From positions 23,972,871-24,036,870 of the forward strand of contig CM048557.1 in assembly GCA_026413225.1 (NCBI GenBank): a stretch of 64,000 nucleotides of DNA, given 5' to 3'. Shown one piece after another: positions 1 through 12,491 of the stretch. The notes beneath the pieces are model-generated. The model was given only the letters and a program-made list of their open reading frames with translations. It searched no databases and was not told the origin of the DNA. Made by a program: the position numbers and the translations under genes. Position 1 is the stretch's first letter. Each line of letters begins with the position of its first letter. The DNA is from Otis tarda. Lineage: Eukaryota > Chordata > Aves > Otidiformes > Otididae.

Positions 1-393
1 AAAAATTTCCAATAACATTGACTAAAACTGTAAGCAAATTAATAACAAAGTGAGCAAAATTTGTGATAGTCCTGTCCATACTGCCTGTTCAGAATGTTTT
101 TTTCCCTCAGCCGTACAAAGGTATTGCCTCAAAGAGCACAATTTCATACACAGCAAAGCTAAACAGAGAAGACTCTAATAAATAGTGAGGAGAATAGCTT
201 GCTAGTACTATACTCTAGCCTTGTTTAAATTTTATATATATATATATATATATCTCCTATTAGGTTACATAGGTACACTTCTGGAAAAATACAATAATAA
301 TTTGAAATTTAACTATTTCCCAGAAAGACCTTTTAGAATATAACTATTCTAAAGAACTTTAAGAACGACATACATGAATTTGCACAAAGTATC
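1..393. other. AT-rich intergenic sequence
   Basis: No gene or repeat is recognised here apart from a short TA run at 233-253. The stretch ends where the first long LTR starts, and its last five bases serve as the left target-site copy of that LTR. Confidence 0.6.
233..253. repeat. (TA)n microsatellite
   Basis: About ten uninterrupted TA dinucleotides. A simple repeat of this length is likely to vary between individuals. Confidence 0.9.
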
Positions 394-567
394 TGTCGTG
401 GTTTTGTTTAGTCAGGGGGGACCTAAGGTGGTAGCTTCTGTAGGAAACTGCTAGAAGTTGCTCCCCTTTGTTCAGTGGTCTCAGCTGGGCCTAGGGCATA
501 CCTGCTGCTGGCCAAGGCTGAGCCGATTGGTAGCAGAATGTTCCCTGATAACGCCTCTGCGATAACG

Positions 568-574
568 TATTTAA
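568..574 (+). promoter_or_regulatory. TATA-like box of LTR copy 1
   Basis: TATTTAA lies in a segment conserved in copies 1 to 4 (a GATAA tract, then GTATTTAAG). It is the only TATA-like element of this LTR upstream of its poly(A) signal, so it is the best candidate for the retroviral promoter. The deleted copy at 37696 has lost it. Confidence 0.5.
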
Positions 575-1347
575 GAAGGGGAAAACAGAAAAAAAAAGAG
601 AAGGAGAGAAGATGTGAAGAAGCTGAGTGGGGGAAGAGGCGCAGGGGGGGAGGTGCAGGCCTCATGGGCCTTGCAGGCCTCACCCTCTGGCCTCTCGCCA
701 GGCGGCCGACTGGGCCCGACTCAGTCTGGCCTGGCTGCAAGAAGTGGAGAGGAGAAAAGAAGTGAATAAGATGTAAAACGATCCTGAGAGACATCTGCCA
801 GCCTGTTGAGAGGAACGGCTGCAGACGTCAAGGTCAGTGAAGAAGGAGGGGGAGGAGTAATGCGGCTCCTGGTCAAGATTGCCCTGCAGCCTGTGCTGAT
901 GACCATGGTGGAGCAGGTTGTCCCCCTGCAGCCCATGGAGGTCCATGGAGGAGCAGAGATCCACTTGGAGCCTGTGAAGGACCCCACACTGGGGGAGGTG
1001 GATGCCTGAAGGCGGCTGTGGCCCGTGGAGGGCCCACTGGGTCAGCCGTTCTGGAGGGGCTGCACCCCGTGGAAGAGATGACCCACGCCAGGGCAGTTTC
1101 ACAAAGGACTGTGGCGTATGGGTGGGACCCCACGATGGAGCAGGGGAGGAATGTGAGGAGTTCTTCCCCCGACGATGACACAGCGGCGTAAAACAAAGCG
1201 TGATGAACTGACCACAATCCCCATTCCCTCTTCCCCCCTGTGCCGCCAGGGGTGGGGAAGGTAGTAGAGATAATGTTAAGCCCGGGAAGAGGGAGGGGTG
1301 GAGGGAGGTTATCTTGTTCTCTGTCTCATTATCCTGCTGTTTGTAGT

Positions 1348-1353
1348 AATAAA
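1348..1353 (+). terminator. LTR copy 1 poly(A) signal
   Basis: AATAAA sits about 175 bases before the LTR end. The same hexamer is at 17621-17626, 38272-38277 and 41195-41200, and as TTTATT at 12675-12680 in the inverted copy. It marks the likely R-U5 border shortly downstream. Confidence 0.6.
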
Positions 1354-1527
1354 TGAATAGTTTTCCCCAAGTCGAGTCTGTTTTGCCCGTAACGGAAACT
1401 TTAAGGATTTCTTCCTGTCCTTATCTCAAACCTTGAGTCGTTTTTCCGTATATCATCTCTCCCTATTCTCTCGGAGGGTGAGAGAGAGACTGCGTAATCT
1501 GGTCCCGATCGGGGCTGAACTATGACA

Positions 1528-4500
1528 TTATCACATGGCCCCTCTAAACAGCTACATTCAAGCTATGAAATACTTTTATGAAAATATTTTTCATCCAGGT
1601 GTACATTTGGTCTTATGGCTACAAGCTTTTTTCCATCACATGTCTCCTCAGTACAAATACAAACAAATATTATTTACCATCTTTAACAAATCATTTTCAT
1701 GCAAATAATTATTCAAGTGAATAATGGTTGTTGGATTTGGTTAATAATTGACGTTTCTCTAAAACAAATTAATGAACCTGCAAGTAGGTCATAGCACAAT
1801 TTTTGAACATAGAAATGGATCTCAAAACATTAAAATATTTTCTAGAAATTAGCCAAAAGTATACTTCTGATCTTAATTATGCTGTTTTACAATTGCTAGA
1901 ATATAAATTATATTGGAACTTCTTTTCTGCATTTGTAAATGCAATGGCTGTGATCCCAATCTGGCCTATAACCTGTAGGTGAGATCCTTTGTGCATAATG
2001 CAGAGTTGCAGAGCTGTAGTACTCAAAGATATTTCAAGGCCATCTTAACTGGCAACAGGGAATCAATAGATGTCACAGGATCACAACAGTGGATGTGATG
2101 GCATCTCCTTCAAGATGGCATTATAGACAGTTGTCAGATAAAATAAGATATGAACAGAAAGACCTTGCATACTGATGATCTTTAAGTCCTTTGGAGCTAT
2201 AAAAACTTAGGCTGTACTGTGCAAAATTGTAGGCATCCTGGGAAACCAAGTAGAGGCTAGATGGGAACCAGTAAAGCTTCAGGATGAGACAACTGGAAGA
2301 AGTTTAAAGCCAATCAGTGCAATTTTTCATCTCAAAAAGCGTTTTAGCTACAGCCAGGGCTCTGAGCCTACTGATGTCTCCCATAAGTAAAAACAAGAAT
2401 GGATGTTTAATTACCTGTCTGTATGATCCTCCACATACAGAAGCCAGAAGCTGCTGTAACAACATGTTGACCTACTAAATTAAAAATAATGCACGTAGGT
2501 GCCTTTTGAGAAATAGATCTAGCACCCATTGGTGATGCTTCAGCAGTCATCACTAAGTAGGCATAGCGCACTGGCACAAAAAAATGCTGACTAAACCTCC
2601 TCAACAGCTATGAAAGGAAAAGACACAGTGGGTATTCCAGTCTCTAGTCCTTAAGCTGCTAATGTAATAGTTACAGAACAAATATAGGACATTGTTAAAA
2701 AAAAAAAAATCTTAATTTTGGAAACAGTTATTCTATCTCTCTGAGATTACAGTATTAAAAATATTGATAGCACTTGATTTCCTTGTAAGATTATTATAAA
2801 ACATAACTCTTCTTGCATCTATCACAAAAATGTTAACTCTTTAAGCTTTGCAACGCCCTTTTGACAGATGTCTTATACATATTTATCTGCCTATAGCAGA
2901 GAAAACAAATTGAAGACTTTCTGGAATTGAAATTTTATTACAGTAATCCCCAAATTTGTGCTCCTGTATACTTTACATATGCATGAACAATGTTCTACGA
3001 CAGTGTGAAAACAAGACACAAAGAAATGGATTAATCTATTCTGTCTATGATTTTTTTTTTTTTAATGTGACATGCATTCCATTGTCTTTACTGTCTCAGG
3101 AGGCAGACAAAGAAAATAAAGTGGTGGCTAATAGCAGAAAGGGAAAACAACACTGGAAAGAGTAAAAGTAGCTGTTAGCAAACAGTCTCAAGATGCTCTT
3201 TTGTGTTTATGCAACATGACTTTTTTATTAAAAAGGTTCTCAGTGTCCATACTTTTACCAGGTGCTGCATACATTGCTACTTGGACTATAATAGCCAGGA
3301 AAGGTCATGCTGCCTTGACAAAGCTTTCTACTTGTTATCCAGCCTGTGCCGATGAGTGGAGAAGCACAGACATCAGCAAACATGCCAAAGTGCATTCCCT
3401 GCCACAGTCGAGCCCTGCTTTGGCTGCTGACCTACTGCACGTCCCACCTGAAGTGGTTTTCAAATCTTAAGCTTAAGCCCCGAGTCCTTTAAACCTCTTA
3501 AAAGCCAAGGGTGTAGTTATTGCAATATCAGGACCTTTGAGGATTTGAGTTTGAAAGTGAATGAAACATCAATAAACCCAAAAGCACAGCAAATCTGTCA
3601 GGGCACAAGGTATCCTAGAAGCCCAAGACTATTACCACTGGGATATTATCTAGTGAGGAGGAATCCAGGCTTCACTCATATTACGGGAAGGCTGCAGTAA
3701 ATTACAAATTAATGTTCTGAAGTTAATTAATTTAATTGATTTCAAGCTGAGTAAGGGAGTTAAGGCTGGTATTCAAACAGGGAGAGAGTATTTAAATTTA
3801 GCTATAATTAGCAGGCACATGTTACGTTCACCAAATATCAGGACTTTTCACTTGCACAGTATGTGGTGAGGCCACTTGAAGCCCTTTAGATTCCTGTTTC
3901 CTTCAGCAGAATGGGAAAAGACTAATAAATTTCAGACAGGATAAAAAGTGATAAATATGACTTCAATTTTTAGGAAATAGAGGGGACCATACAACTGCCC
4001 TCAGTGGAAGCTTACAGCATTGGTTAAGTTCAGAAGGTTGAACTACACATGACAGAGCCTGCACTTTTCAAAATATCAGCATGTCAGTTCCCAGTCCTGA
4101 AAGAAAACCTTCTGATATGTAACTATATTCTTCAGCAGATGCATTGCTTACTGGTAGCGTCACACAGCTCTGCAGGTAGGATTAAACAGAATAAGCAAAG
4201 CAAACTATTTTAAATGTAGAAAAGATAAAGTACTTAAAGAAATGAAAAGGCAGGAGATAAGTCTTATGATAAGCAAGTGCTATTTCATGTTCTTTCACTG
4301 CCACCATTCGAATGATTGAAAATTGTTCTGTTTTCCATCTTAGACATAAAAGACTAGATAACCATATTGATTTCTTAATACAGTAATCAAACTGAAGTTC
4401 TTTTTTTTTATCAATACTACTCTGAGCTTTCTATTACTATCTTTAAACAAAAATGTAGCATGACAGAATGTGTATGTAAAAAGCCTGCTTGATACTCATT

Positions 4501-4614
4501 AACAGTAAAACAAAACAAAACAAAAAATTGAAGCTGTACAAAATCATGCAGCTATATTATGTGTTAAAAATCAATACAGGGCAGTGATCGAAGGACAGCT
4601 CTCATTCCAAAATC
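1528..4614. other. AT-rich intergenic sequence, no gene seen
   Basis: No gene or mobile element is recognised. There is a 13-base A run at 2697-2709, a 13-base T run at 3051-3063 and an (AAAAC)n tract at 4507-4527. A pyrimidine tract ending in CAG at 3099 resembles a splice acceptor, but no convincing exon follows. A slightly GC-richer patch at about 3330-3470 has no other gene-like property. Confidence 0.6.
4507..4527. repeat. (AAAAC)n simple repeat
   Basis: Three to four copies of AAAAC, ending in an A run. It lies about 90 bases from the 3' end of a CR1 fragment and has no evident role. Confidence 0.8.
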
Positions 4615-5052
4615 AATCATAGAATCATAGAATGGTTAGGGTTGGAAGGAGCCTTTAAAGGTCATCTAGTCCAACCCCCCCGCATGGAGCAGGGACATCT
4701 CCAAACAGATCAGATTGCTCAGAGCCTCATCCAACCTGGCCTTGAATGTTTCCAGGGATGGGGCATCCACCACCTCTCTGGGCAACCTGTTCCAGTGCTC
4801 TACAACTTGCATTGTAAAAAAATGTTTGCCTTATATCTAATGTGAATCTACCTCCCTCTATTTTAAAACCATTACCCCTCGTCCTATCACAACAGGCCTT
4901 ACTGAACAGCCTCTCCCCATCTTTCTTGTAGGCCCCCTTGAGGTACTGGAAGACTGCTATCAGGTCTCCCCGGAGCTTTCTCTTCTCCAGGCTGAACAGC
5001 CCCAACTCTCTCAGCCTGTCCTCATAGAAGAGGTACTCCAGCCCTCAAATCA
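4615..5052 (-). mobile_element. CR1 retroposon, 5'-truncated
   Basis: Read on the minus strand this is the 3' end of a chicken-repeat-1 LINE. It ends in the tandem octamer typical of CR1, seen here as TCATAGAATCATAGAAT at the left edge, followed by the conserved GGTTGGAA and CATCTAGTCCAACC blocks. A minus-strand frame from 5005 to 4727 encodes the C-terminal end of the CR1 ORF2 protein, with recognisable [12 protein letters not shown] and [12 protein letters not shown] segments. Most of the element, including endonuclease and the core reverse transcriptase, is missing, as usual for CR1, which is truncated during target-primed reverse transcription. The right border is blurred because similarity fades at about 5048-5055. 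No target-site duplication is visible, as is normal for CR1. Confidence 0.93.
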
Positions 5053-7777
5053 CGTTAGTGTTCATGCATTAATTTGCTTCACATTCTCCATCATATAAAT
5101 TATTATTAAAAGTATAGTAAAAATAGCAATTATATTACTAATGCTAATAATATAGAACTTTTATCGAAGAGAAGTTTAGGACTAATGGTTTACGTAATTA
5201 GATTTCAATGTTAATGTGTTACACATGTCACAATCAACTTACAAAATGTTCAACAGCCAATCTTAGAGTAGAATTACAATGTAAGCAATCTGCTTATTTA
5301 TTATGATTACTACTATAGGAAATATTAATTCCTTATAATATTTCTAAAATGTAGTGGTGGCTACAAGATCACATTATAAGATCTGATTCAATTTCACTCC
5401 TATAAACAGATAATAATTGTTCCTGCTCCATAGGGCTTAATATTAAAGTGTAAGTTCAAAGACAGAAGATGAATACCAACACCTAGATGAGAACTAAAGG
5501 GAAACAGCATAGAAGTAAACAGCTGAACATATAGCTATAACTTTGTTTAGTGACAATTCCATTTCTAGGACAACTCCATGTAAACTTTTGTGGCACGGTT
5601 CAGTAAGTCATGCAAATATAAGTATCATTCGAAAACTGAAGTCTCTCCAAGAGTAACTCAGTGAATATATCCATATTACAGTCGTAAGAGTAGTAGAACA
5701 TAGTAAGGACAGATGTGACTTAGCTTTCAAATCTGTGTTCTGCCTGCAGAGCTGGTGGTTTCACAGCTCACTGTAAATCAGAATACCTCAAATACACAAA
5801 GGCATGTTCACTAGCAGTTGAAAGCTCCCTGCTAAAGAAAATTTTGCATATTTTAACTTGCTTTTTGTTTTATCTTTACCTTTTATTTGATCTCCAAAGG
5901 GATTGTTGGTTGCTACACATCCATTTTCATTGCCATATTTTCCTGCAAAATAGCTGGAATCTGCTTCTATTTTAGTTGTAAAATGAATGTAATATCATTT
6001 CCAATGATCCCAAATAAGTTATTTGAATATGTTGTACACTGTGATAAATTCAGAGCTTGTTAGTTTGGAAAGAAAAATAATAAAAGTGTCAAAGAAACAC
6101 AGAAATCGCAGCCTCTAGTCAGCGTGCTAGAGGAAAGGACAAGACATCTTAATGTCTGATTAACTTCATTAAAGTATTTAGCAACCCACAGTTTTGCACA
6201 TCTTTAAAATAATTGTGAAAAAAGTCCCAAAGTTATAATTTCAGTACAGATATACAGTACTCAGGCAAAAGATACATTGACATCAGTCAAAAGAAACCAG
6301 AAGGAGGGAAAGAATTGAATTTAAAAATATTGTCAAAGTCAGCAAAATGAAAAGCAATGGAAATAGTGTCAAAAAGTTACAGATCTGGAATATAAGTGAT
6401 TCATACTGAAGTTGTCTCTTTTCAGCTTTATTGAAGGCATCAATCCTTACAATAAGTGGTAAATCACTGTTAATTTCTTCGATAACCACAGAAATCATGT
6501 TAAGGACAAGACAATGTTTTTGGAGCTGGTAGAACTGTCATGCATCATTCCATAAGCATCATATACCAAACAGTATATGACCTGGTCAGATGAGGAGGTC
6601 ATAACTCACTGATTAACATGACTACCCTGATACCATAACAGCAACCAAGCACTGTGTCTTCTTTTTTTAAAATAAAGCTTTATGTTTCCCCATTTAATAT
6701 AAATTTATATCTGCTAGGGCTTCTGCACTGGTAGGGTGTGAGTTAATGTGAGTTTTTAAATGAATGATTTTTAGTGGCCAATGTAAACTGACATCTGTAA
6801 ACTAACTGCAATTTTATGTACCTTACTTTGAAAGCAACTTACAAGTATTTATTTATCAATCAAACAGATATTTTTTACACCTAAATAATAGTTATTCTAA
6901 AATACTATTCCTAGTGCAGCCTTTCAAGGTTGCATGTTAGGAAAAAACTGATCTACAGTTTATGCCTAATACAGATTTACTAAGGTAGGCTGTACAGGAT
7001 AGACCGTATCAGTGTCTAAACATGGTCTTGGCCACTGAAGTTAAAATGGGAGATGAAGATTCTCATGGAACTGGGATTGAGTGGGTTAGTACATCCTCTG
7101 CAAATTCATCAGGACCACAGTTTTATTATATTCAGTATCTCTGGCCACCACTGTGTCAATATTTACCTCTAGCAGGAAATCATCCAATAGGAATAGCAAA
7201 GGTACTTCATTCTCTGTTTTTTTTTTTTCATCCCTATGCATCTTATCTAGGGCAGTAAAACTTCACACTGAAAATTTTATCATAGATATAGAAAGATTAC
7301 AAGTATTTTTCCACGTTTGTTTAAAGAGAAACTCTACAGTTTGTATCGTATTAATAAAGTATAGTGTTGGGTTTGCATTAATTAGTGAATCTCTCAGTGA
7401 TATTCTGTAATTATGCAATTGTCTGCAAAGATAACATTTGTGCCTAATGTGCGGAAAAGAATTACAATGACCCTCTCAGAATAGTGTGATCTTGATCCTC
7501 GCCCTCTGTCTTGGGTGTCTGGTGGAAGGGACTGAACTGATCACATCAGTAGCACCCTAAGGGAAATAAATTGGAAATACTTTCCAACTCTTGCCACTGG
7601 TTTCTTAAAGTCACATTACAAAATCTGTAAAGAGACTTCTCAGTCCAGCTGCTTCAAAATGAAACAGATGTGGAAGATGGTTTCCAATTCAATTTCCTGT
7701 TCTGTTATCACTTTCACATCTCAGAAATTATAATCTGTATTTATTTTATTTTCTGTTTATTTTTCCTGTCATCACAG
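5053..7777. other. AT-rich intergenic sequence, no gene seen
   Basis: No gene, repeat family or RNA gene is recognised. Open frames are short and look like chance products of AT-rich DNA. At about 7720-7777 the sequence becomes a pyrimidine-rich run that leads into the exon-like island starting at 7778. Confidence 0.55.
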
Positions 7778-8048
7778 ACTACAACACAAGTCAGGACTGA
7801 GCCTCCTTCCCTGCCATGTAACATGACAGGCACATTCAGCAACATTTGTGCACAGGGTCAGTGTCTGCTCCTGGGATCACCCAGTCCTGGGAATGCCGCT
7901 GGGTCATCCCTTGAAGAGATACCTGGCAAGGCCGCAACTCCCCTTGTACATGTGGGGCCAGGGAGCTGGAGGTTGATGAACAACTCACACTCCATCCCAC
8001 TGGGTCTGCCTTTGGCCTTCCTAACTCCAATAAACCCTTGCCTTCTCT
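7778..8048 (+). other. Candidate terminal exon of an unannotated transcript
   Basis: This island is about 55% G+C, counted directly, in clearly AT-rich surroundings. It starts just after a long pyrimidine tract ending CATCACAG, a strong splice-acceptor form. It contains AATAAA at 8029-8034, followed by the GT-rich TTGTTTGTTTTGTG at 8051-8064, which is the normal layout for cleavage at about 8048. The order acceptor, GC-rich body, poly(A) signal and GT-rich tail fits the last exon of a spliced RNA. The longest frame runs through the supposed acceptor, so I see no coding evidence; a long non-coding RNA or a 3' UTR is more likely. It could also be an unrecognised old LTR or a processed fragment. 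The exon role is inferred from signals only. Confidence 0.35.
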
Positions 8049-8593
8049 ACTTGTTTGTTTTGTGAATCTTTCTTATTTTCCTGTCATTACTTACCAAAAT
8101 TGAATCTTTCTCTAGTGCTAGTCCATTCATTGTCTTTTGCACATGTAGGTTTAGTACATTTGAGTGGGAATAGATTTATATATTAAACTGTAATATCAAT
8201 TAACACAATTCCATTCTGACTAAGCTTTATTTTTATCATTGAAGTTTAGGGCAGCTTGTCACTATTCTGTCATTATTTCCTTCCTCGAGCTTCTCTTACT
8301 GAGGGGAAAGAAAGACGAAAATTATTAATTTATTTAATTATTTCATACATGTTCATTCTTTACTTTATATTTTATCAATATTTTTTTTCTGAGTAGCAGA
8401 CTGAGCATTTTGTTTGATAAATACTTTTTAAGATAATTGCATTTTCCTGGACACTTCTCAGAGAATTTCACATCTTTCCTATAGGAAACATGAGTGAAGA
8501 CCTAATTTATCTTTTCTGCAGTTAGATTTTTTTTTAACTTCCAAATGTCTCATGATTTTCATTTCTTTCTCTTTTTGAGATCGCTCAGCTGGT

Positions 8594-8710
8594 ATGGCTA
8601 CAGTAACTCCAGTAACAGATGAAGTTCACGTAGAACTGGACCTTAGGTGTGAAGGTGAAAAAGCGCCCTGGAAAAAAATAAACCTGCGGTTTCTTTGGGA
8701 AAATATGTGA
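8594..8710 (+). other. Short open frame of unknown origin
   Basis: A 38-codon frame starts at ATG 8594 and stops at TGA 8710. It has a more balanced composition than its surroundings and contains the segment EGEKAPWKK. Upstream is a pyrimidine-rich stretch ending GAG at about 8579, a weak acceptor. An AAG|GTGAAA at about 8655 could act as a donor. I do not recognise the peptide. It lies on the same strand as, and about 550 bases downstream of, the terminal-exon-like island at 7778, so the two are unlikely to belong to one transcript unless that poly(A) site is skipped. It may be a decayed gene fragment or chance. Confidence 0.15.
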
Positions 8711-11700
8711 ACAATTCTAACAGACCTTTCCTTGTTTTTAATTCAATGAACTGAGCTCATATTTAAGCTTGCTTTTATAAGGCATGAATGATCAGCAGTT
8801 CAGATATTCAAAATCCTTTAAGTATGTAAAACTCCTGCTGTCAAATAGAAAATTCAATGTCAATGGCCTGTACTGCTACCTATCCTGCTGTCATTGTTTT
8901 CTTAAGAATCTTTTGATAGTCTTGCTTTACTTCATACCTCCTATTGTCAATGTTTCAGGAGCATCCTCCTGCTCATATTTCCCTTTAATATGTTGACTCC
9001 TGTAAGTCAGATAGATATACAGTGCAATGGCTCTTTGCAGTATTTGTTTTCATGTATTCCTTCATTATGGAACTTATTTCAGCTGGACCATTAAATAACT
9101 TCTAAGTGGCAAGAAAGAGACAGTATAACCATCACATAGTGAATACAAAGCATCTAATGCAGATCTCAAATTGATTCTTTTCTTCAAATGCTAATTCTTA
9201 TTTATTTCCCCTCCCCAGGGGCCTTAGCAAATAAAATATTATCTTCGTGCCAGTGATTTATAAGACCAGGAGGGAGATGAAATAAGAGAGCTGAGTATAC
9301 TATATTAGCTATTATTCCTAAACTATTTCTACTTGTCAGATATTTGCTGTGAGGACGAGAATGCGGTACTTCTGCTCCCTCTCTGTTTGACCAAAGCTGA
9401 TAAGTTGCCTCAAGTTCACACAGCACCACGACTGAGTACAAATTCTGCTACTAAAGAGACTCATTCCTCTTTCCTGGCACGCTCATTCTGTGCCTTCCTC
9501 CCAAAGAAATCTCTGTTAATATTCCAAAGGCAGAAACCCAGACTATGCCTTCATAAGCATAGACATTTTCAAAGGAAAAAAAAAATTACTCCCTCCTGGG
9601 ATTTTGATCTTGATTGTCTTTCTGACATTGTTGCTATTGAGAATAAAGCAAAACCAGGTCTAGGGAGATTTCAATCTCAGTTTAGATTTCTCACATCTTT
9701 TCTTAAGTGAAGCTCTTTCATATTATCAAATTGATTTAATGTCAATATGCTGTCTGAAGTTCAAGTCAGGAAAAAGAGATGTCATATTTCTAAGCATTTT
9801 AGACCTAGTATACTTTTGTCTTTTCAAATAGCAGACTTTCTCCACCACTCTCTCTCTTTTATCTTTTATCCCCATAAAACCTCATAAAAGAATTTGGCTC
9901 ATGATAGTTTTCAGCTTTTGCCCATGAATAGACCTATACATGGCCCTATGTATTATTTCTTGCAGATATCATTGGTTTAAAATATCAAGACCTGATAGCT
10001 TTTGGCAAGCTCATATGCTTTTTCCTTTGTACTACCCATTCTACACATTTAAGCATCTAAACCAGAGATTAAATTTAATTTACATATGACATAGTCAAAA
10101 TAAGTGAAAGAATTTAAAATTGTTTTTAGAGTAATAAGGTGTGGACCATTTGATAATTTTTCAATCTGTTAATGTGTTACAAGATGATATTCTGAATTAA
10201 AAATTAGGAAATAAATGTTCATATGTTTTCATTACACCTCCATGGGGGTTATTAACATTTCCATTATTAAATATTTGTACCAGTTGAATCTGGAAAATAT
10301 CTATCCAAAGGCATCCAGAGATGTTCTGACTTTTTAAAAAAGAAAATCCTTAACAGATACCACAATTAAAATGAGATATCAGGAAATTTGCCCCTGGTAA
10401 GAATCTCTTATGTTAATGGTTTGGCATGAAATGATACAGTTTTAGAATTTATTTTGTCAGTGGAAGATGTGTATCAGCTAAGCAGGCTCCAAAAAGTAAA
10501 TCTATGGATGGATTTTGACCCATCCATCCTCCACCTTCAGGATTTCCACAGAGCAGAGTGTAAATGACATGAAGACAATATATGATTTGGGAGAAAGGGT
10601 TTGCCAGGAGTATATATCAATTATTAACAATCAAAATCCAAAATATAGCTGCTTTGCTGTTTATTACTGTTCATTTGTATATGTGCTTTGGAATATCCTC
10701 CTTAAGATTTGGAATTGCAGATACAGAGAATAATCTCTTGACCTCCTCTACTGATTTTGCCTAGTAGTTGTAGAATAATATTCTACAAACCACTCCAAGA
10801 CTCCTAATACTTCTGAGAGCTAAATACAACTGCAATCTGTTTTTAAAGGTTATACATACTTTGATATTTATAGATATATACCCAGCAAGACCAGAAAAAC
10901 CTGTTGGGAATTACAAGTGAATAGCACTCAGTCAGTAAAGATCCCCACAGTCCTTTATTGAAACTGGCCTGTCTGGAAAGGGCAGGCGATAAAGTTGTGG
11001 ATTAGAAGGGAAAAGCATACTTCCCACAAAAACAGCAGTCATGCTGCTGAAAGTATCAGATTTAATTCCTCTCGTTACTGACAAATTTGTCAGCAAATGC
11101 CAATCAGAAGTGGGTTCAGTCATCACTGTTTGGCACTTAACATTACTGTACAGCTCCTGTGAGCCAAGATTGCACCATGAAGATAACATTTGCACCGAAG
11201 AATTCTTGATCACCTCAAATCTCCCTTGCTTCGATTCTATTTGCTTCCTTTCATGTTTTTATTAGTTTTGTGAGATTCAGGCATAAAACTTTCAGCCCGT
11301 ATCTTTAACAAAAATACTGGAAACAGAGGAACCTGTCAGGGGAACTTTATTGGATCCCATAGTCTCAAAAGTCTCCAGGGATATAAAATTTTATGTCCTG
11401 GGTATTACTGTGTGTGTAACAATTTGTACTCCTCACAGAGGAGTCAGTGTGCACCAACTCTACTTCTTCATACCTTGCTTCAGCTTTTTTCTCCTTTTCA
11501 TTGCCACTATCACAGAAACTATCATTTTGCTTTGGTTTTTTGTTTTTTGGTTTTTTTTTTAATTTTATCCTTCTTCTTCACATTTTGCCTGAGGGCAATA
11601 AAGGAAAGAGAGTGGTCTCTGCACTTTCTAAGACACTGTTACTTCCACAATACATCAGGAAAGAAAGCAGAAGTGCTTTGGGTTGATATAGTTCAGGCTC

Positions 11701-12491
11701 TGTGAAGGCCCATTTTCTCCAGACCATATTCTCTGCACAATGGAATTCATTCTGACTTTGTAGTGGGAAAACTTATTGCCTTGAGATTGAATAACGACCT
11801 TAGCTTTTATGAAGTGACTCACTTTTTCCTGTACTCCCAAGATGGAGGCTGGAGGGCTAGGGTTTGGGAGGCTTAGTGAAATAGGCTCAGTGAAACTTGT
11901 ACACTACCTTCTGGCTCAACATGTTGGGAAAAAAAAAAAATTAATACTCCACCAATTGCAAGCCTTTGTAAGTTCTCAAAGTTTTTCTCACTTTCTGAAT
12001 ATGTCACCTCACTGCCATGAAGGTGGCTTACTCCATCTATTCTGCAACATAATACTTCCCCTGAGGAGCTGGCAATCTCCCAGCAAAAACCTCAAGCTCT
12101 TTGGTACATGGCACTGTGTGAAGATTGAAAGCTCGTCTCTACGATTGGTCCTATCACCGTGAGAAAGGAACTATTAAGTGCTAGAAGGGATGCAATGCAT
12201 GTATCTATCATGATTTTGACATCGTTCTTCATTTTTCCTTCCTAAGTAAAAAATTTCTGCATTTTCATACTTGAAAAAAAAAATACCCTGAGGGAAAGAG
12301 GTATATTTCACTATTTTTATGCCTGTGTTTGTTTTCTCTCAGTTTAGTGCGAAACTACAACAATGTGGGGTTAATCAATGATACAGTTTCACTATTCTTA
12401 ATGATAAAAGATCTTTCTAGAATCCACCTCTTCTCTTGAACATAGGACAATCTGATTTGTTCCTGACCTTCCCCCGACCACCCTTTCCCAA
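8711..12491. other. AT-rich intergenic sequence, no gene seen
   Basis: No repeat family or gene is recognised. A 125-codon frame at 9333-9710 and overlapping frames at 11350-11705 have no recognisable domain and run through poly-T or AT-rich sequence, so I treat them as chance. The last five bases, CCCAA, are the left target-site copy of the next LTR. Confidence 0.55.

Larger units (their letters stand above)
394..1527 (+). mobile_element. Solo LTR, family 1 copy 1 (ERVL-like)
   Basis: This long terminal repeat of an endogenous retrovirus begins TGTCGTGGTTTTG and ends CTGAACTATGACA, giving the TG...CA ends and short inverted termini expected of an LTR. It is flanked by GTATC on the left and TTATC on the right, a 5-bp target-site duplication with one mismatch, as expected of ERVL-type elements. 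Inside are a TATA-like TATTTAA (568-574), a GC-rich block of imperfect repeats around the motif CAGCCCATGGAGG (about 885-1130), and AATAAA (1348-1353). Copies at 16665 and 40288 match along the whole length, differing by eye at about one base in ten. No gag, pol or env follows, so it is a solo LTR left by recombination between two LTRs. Open frames in it are by-products of its GC-rich repeats. The ERVL assignment rests on the duplication length and general form. Confidence 0.9.

Noticed and set aside
3100..3165. Hydrophilic frame end after a good acceptor (CTGTCTCAG)
   Set aside because: The segment is short and A-rich, has no GC rise and no poly(A) signal nearby. The acceptor alone is not enough.
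9333..9710. 125-codon frame with a basic C-terminal half
   Set aside because: It runs through an A-run and has no recognised motif or gene-like flanks.
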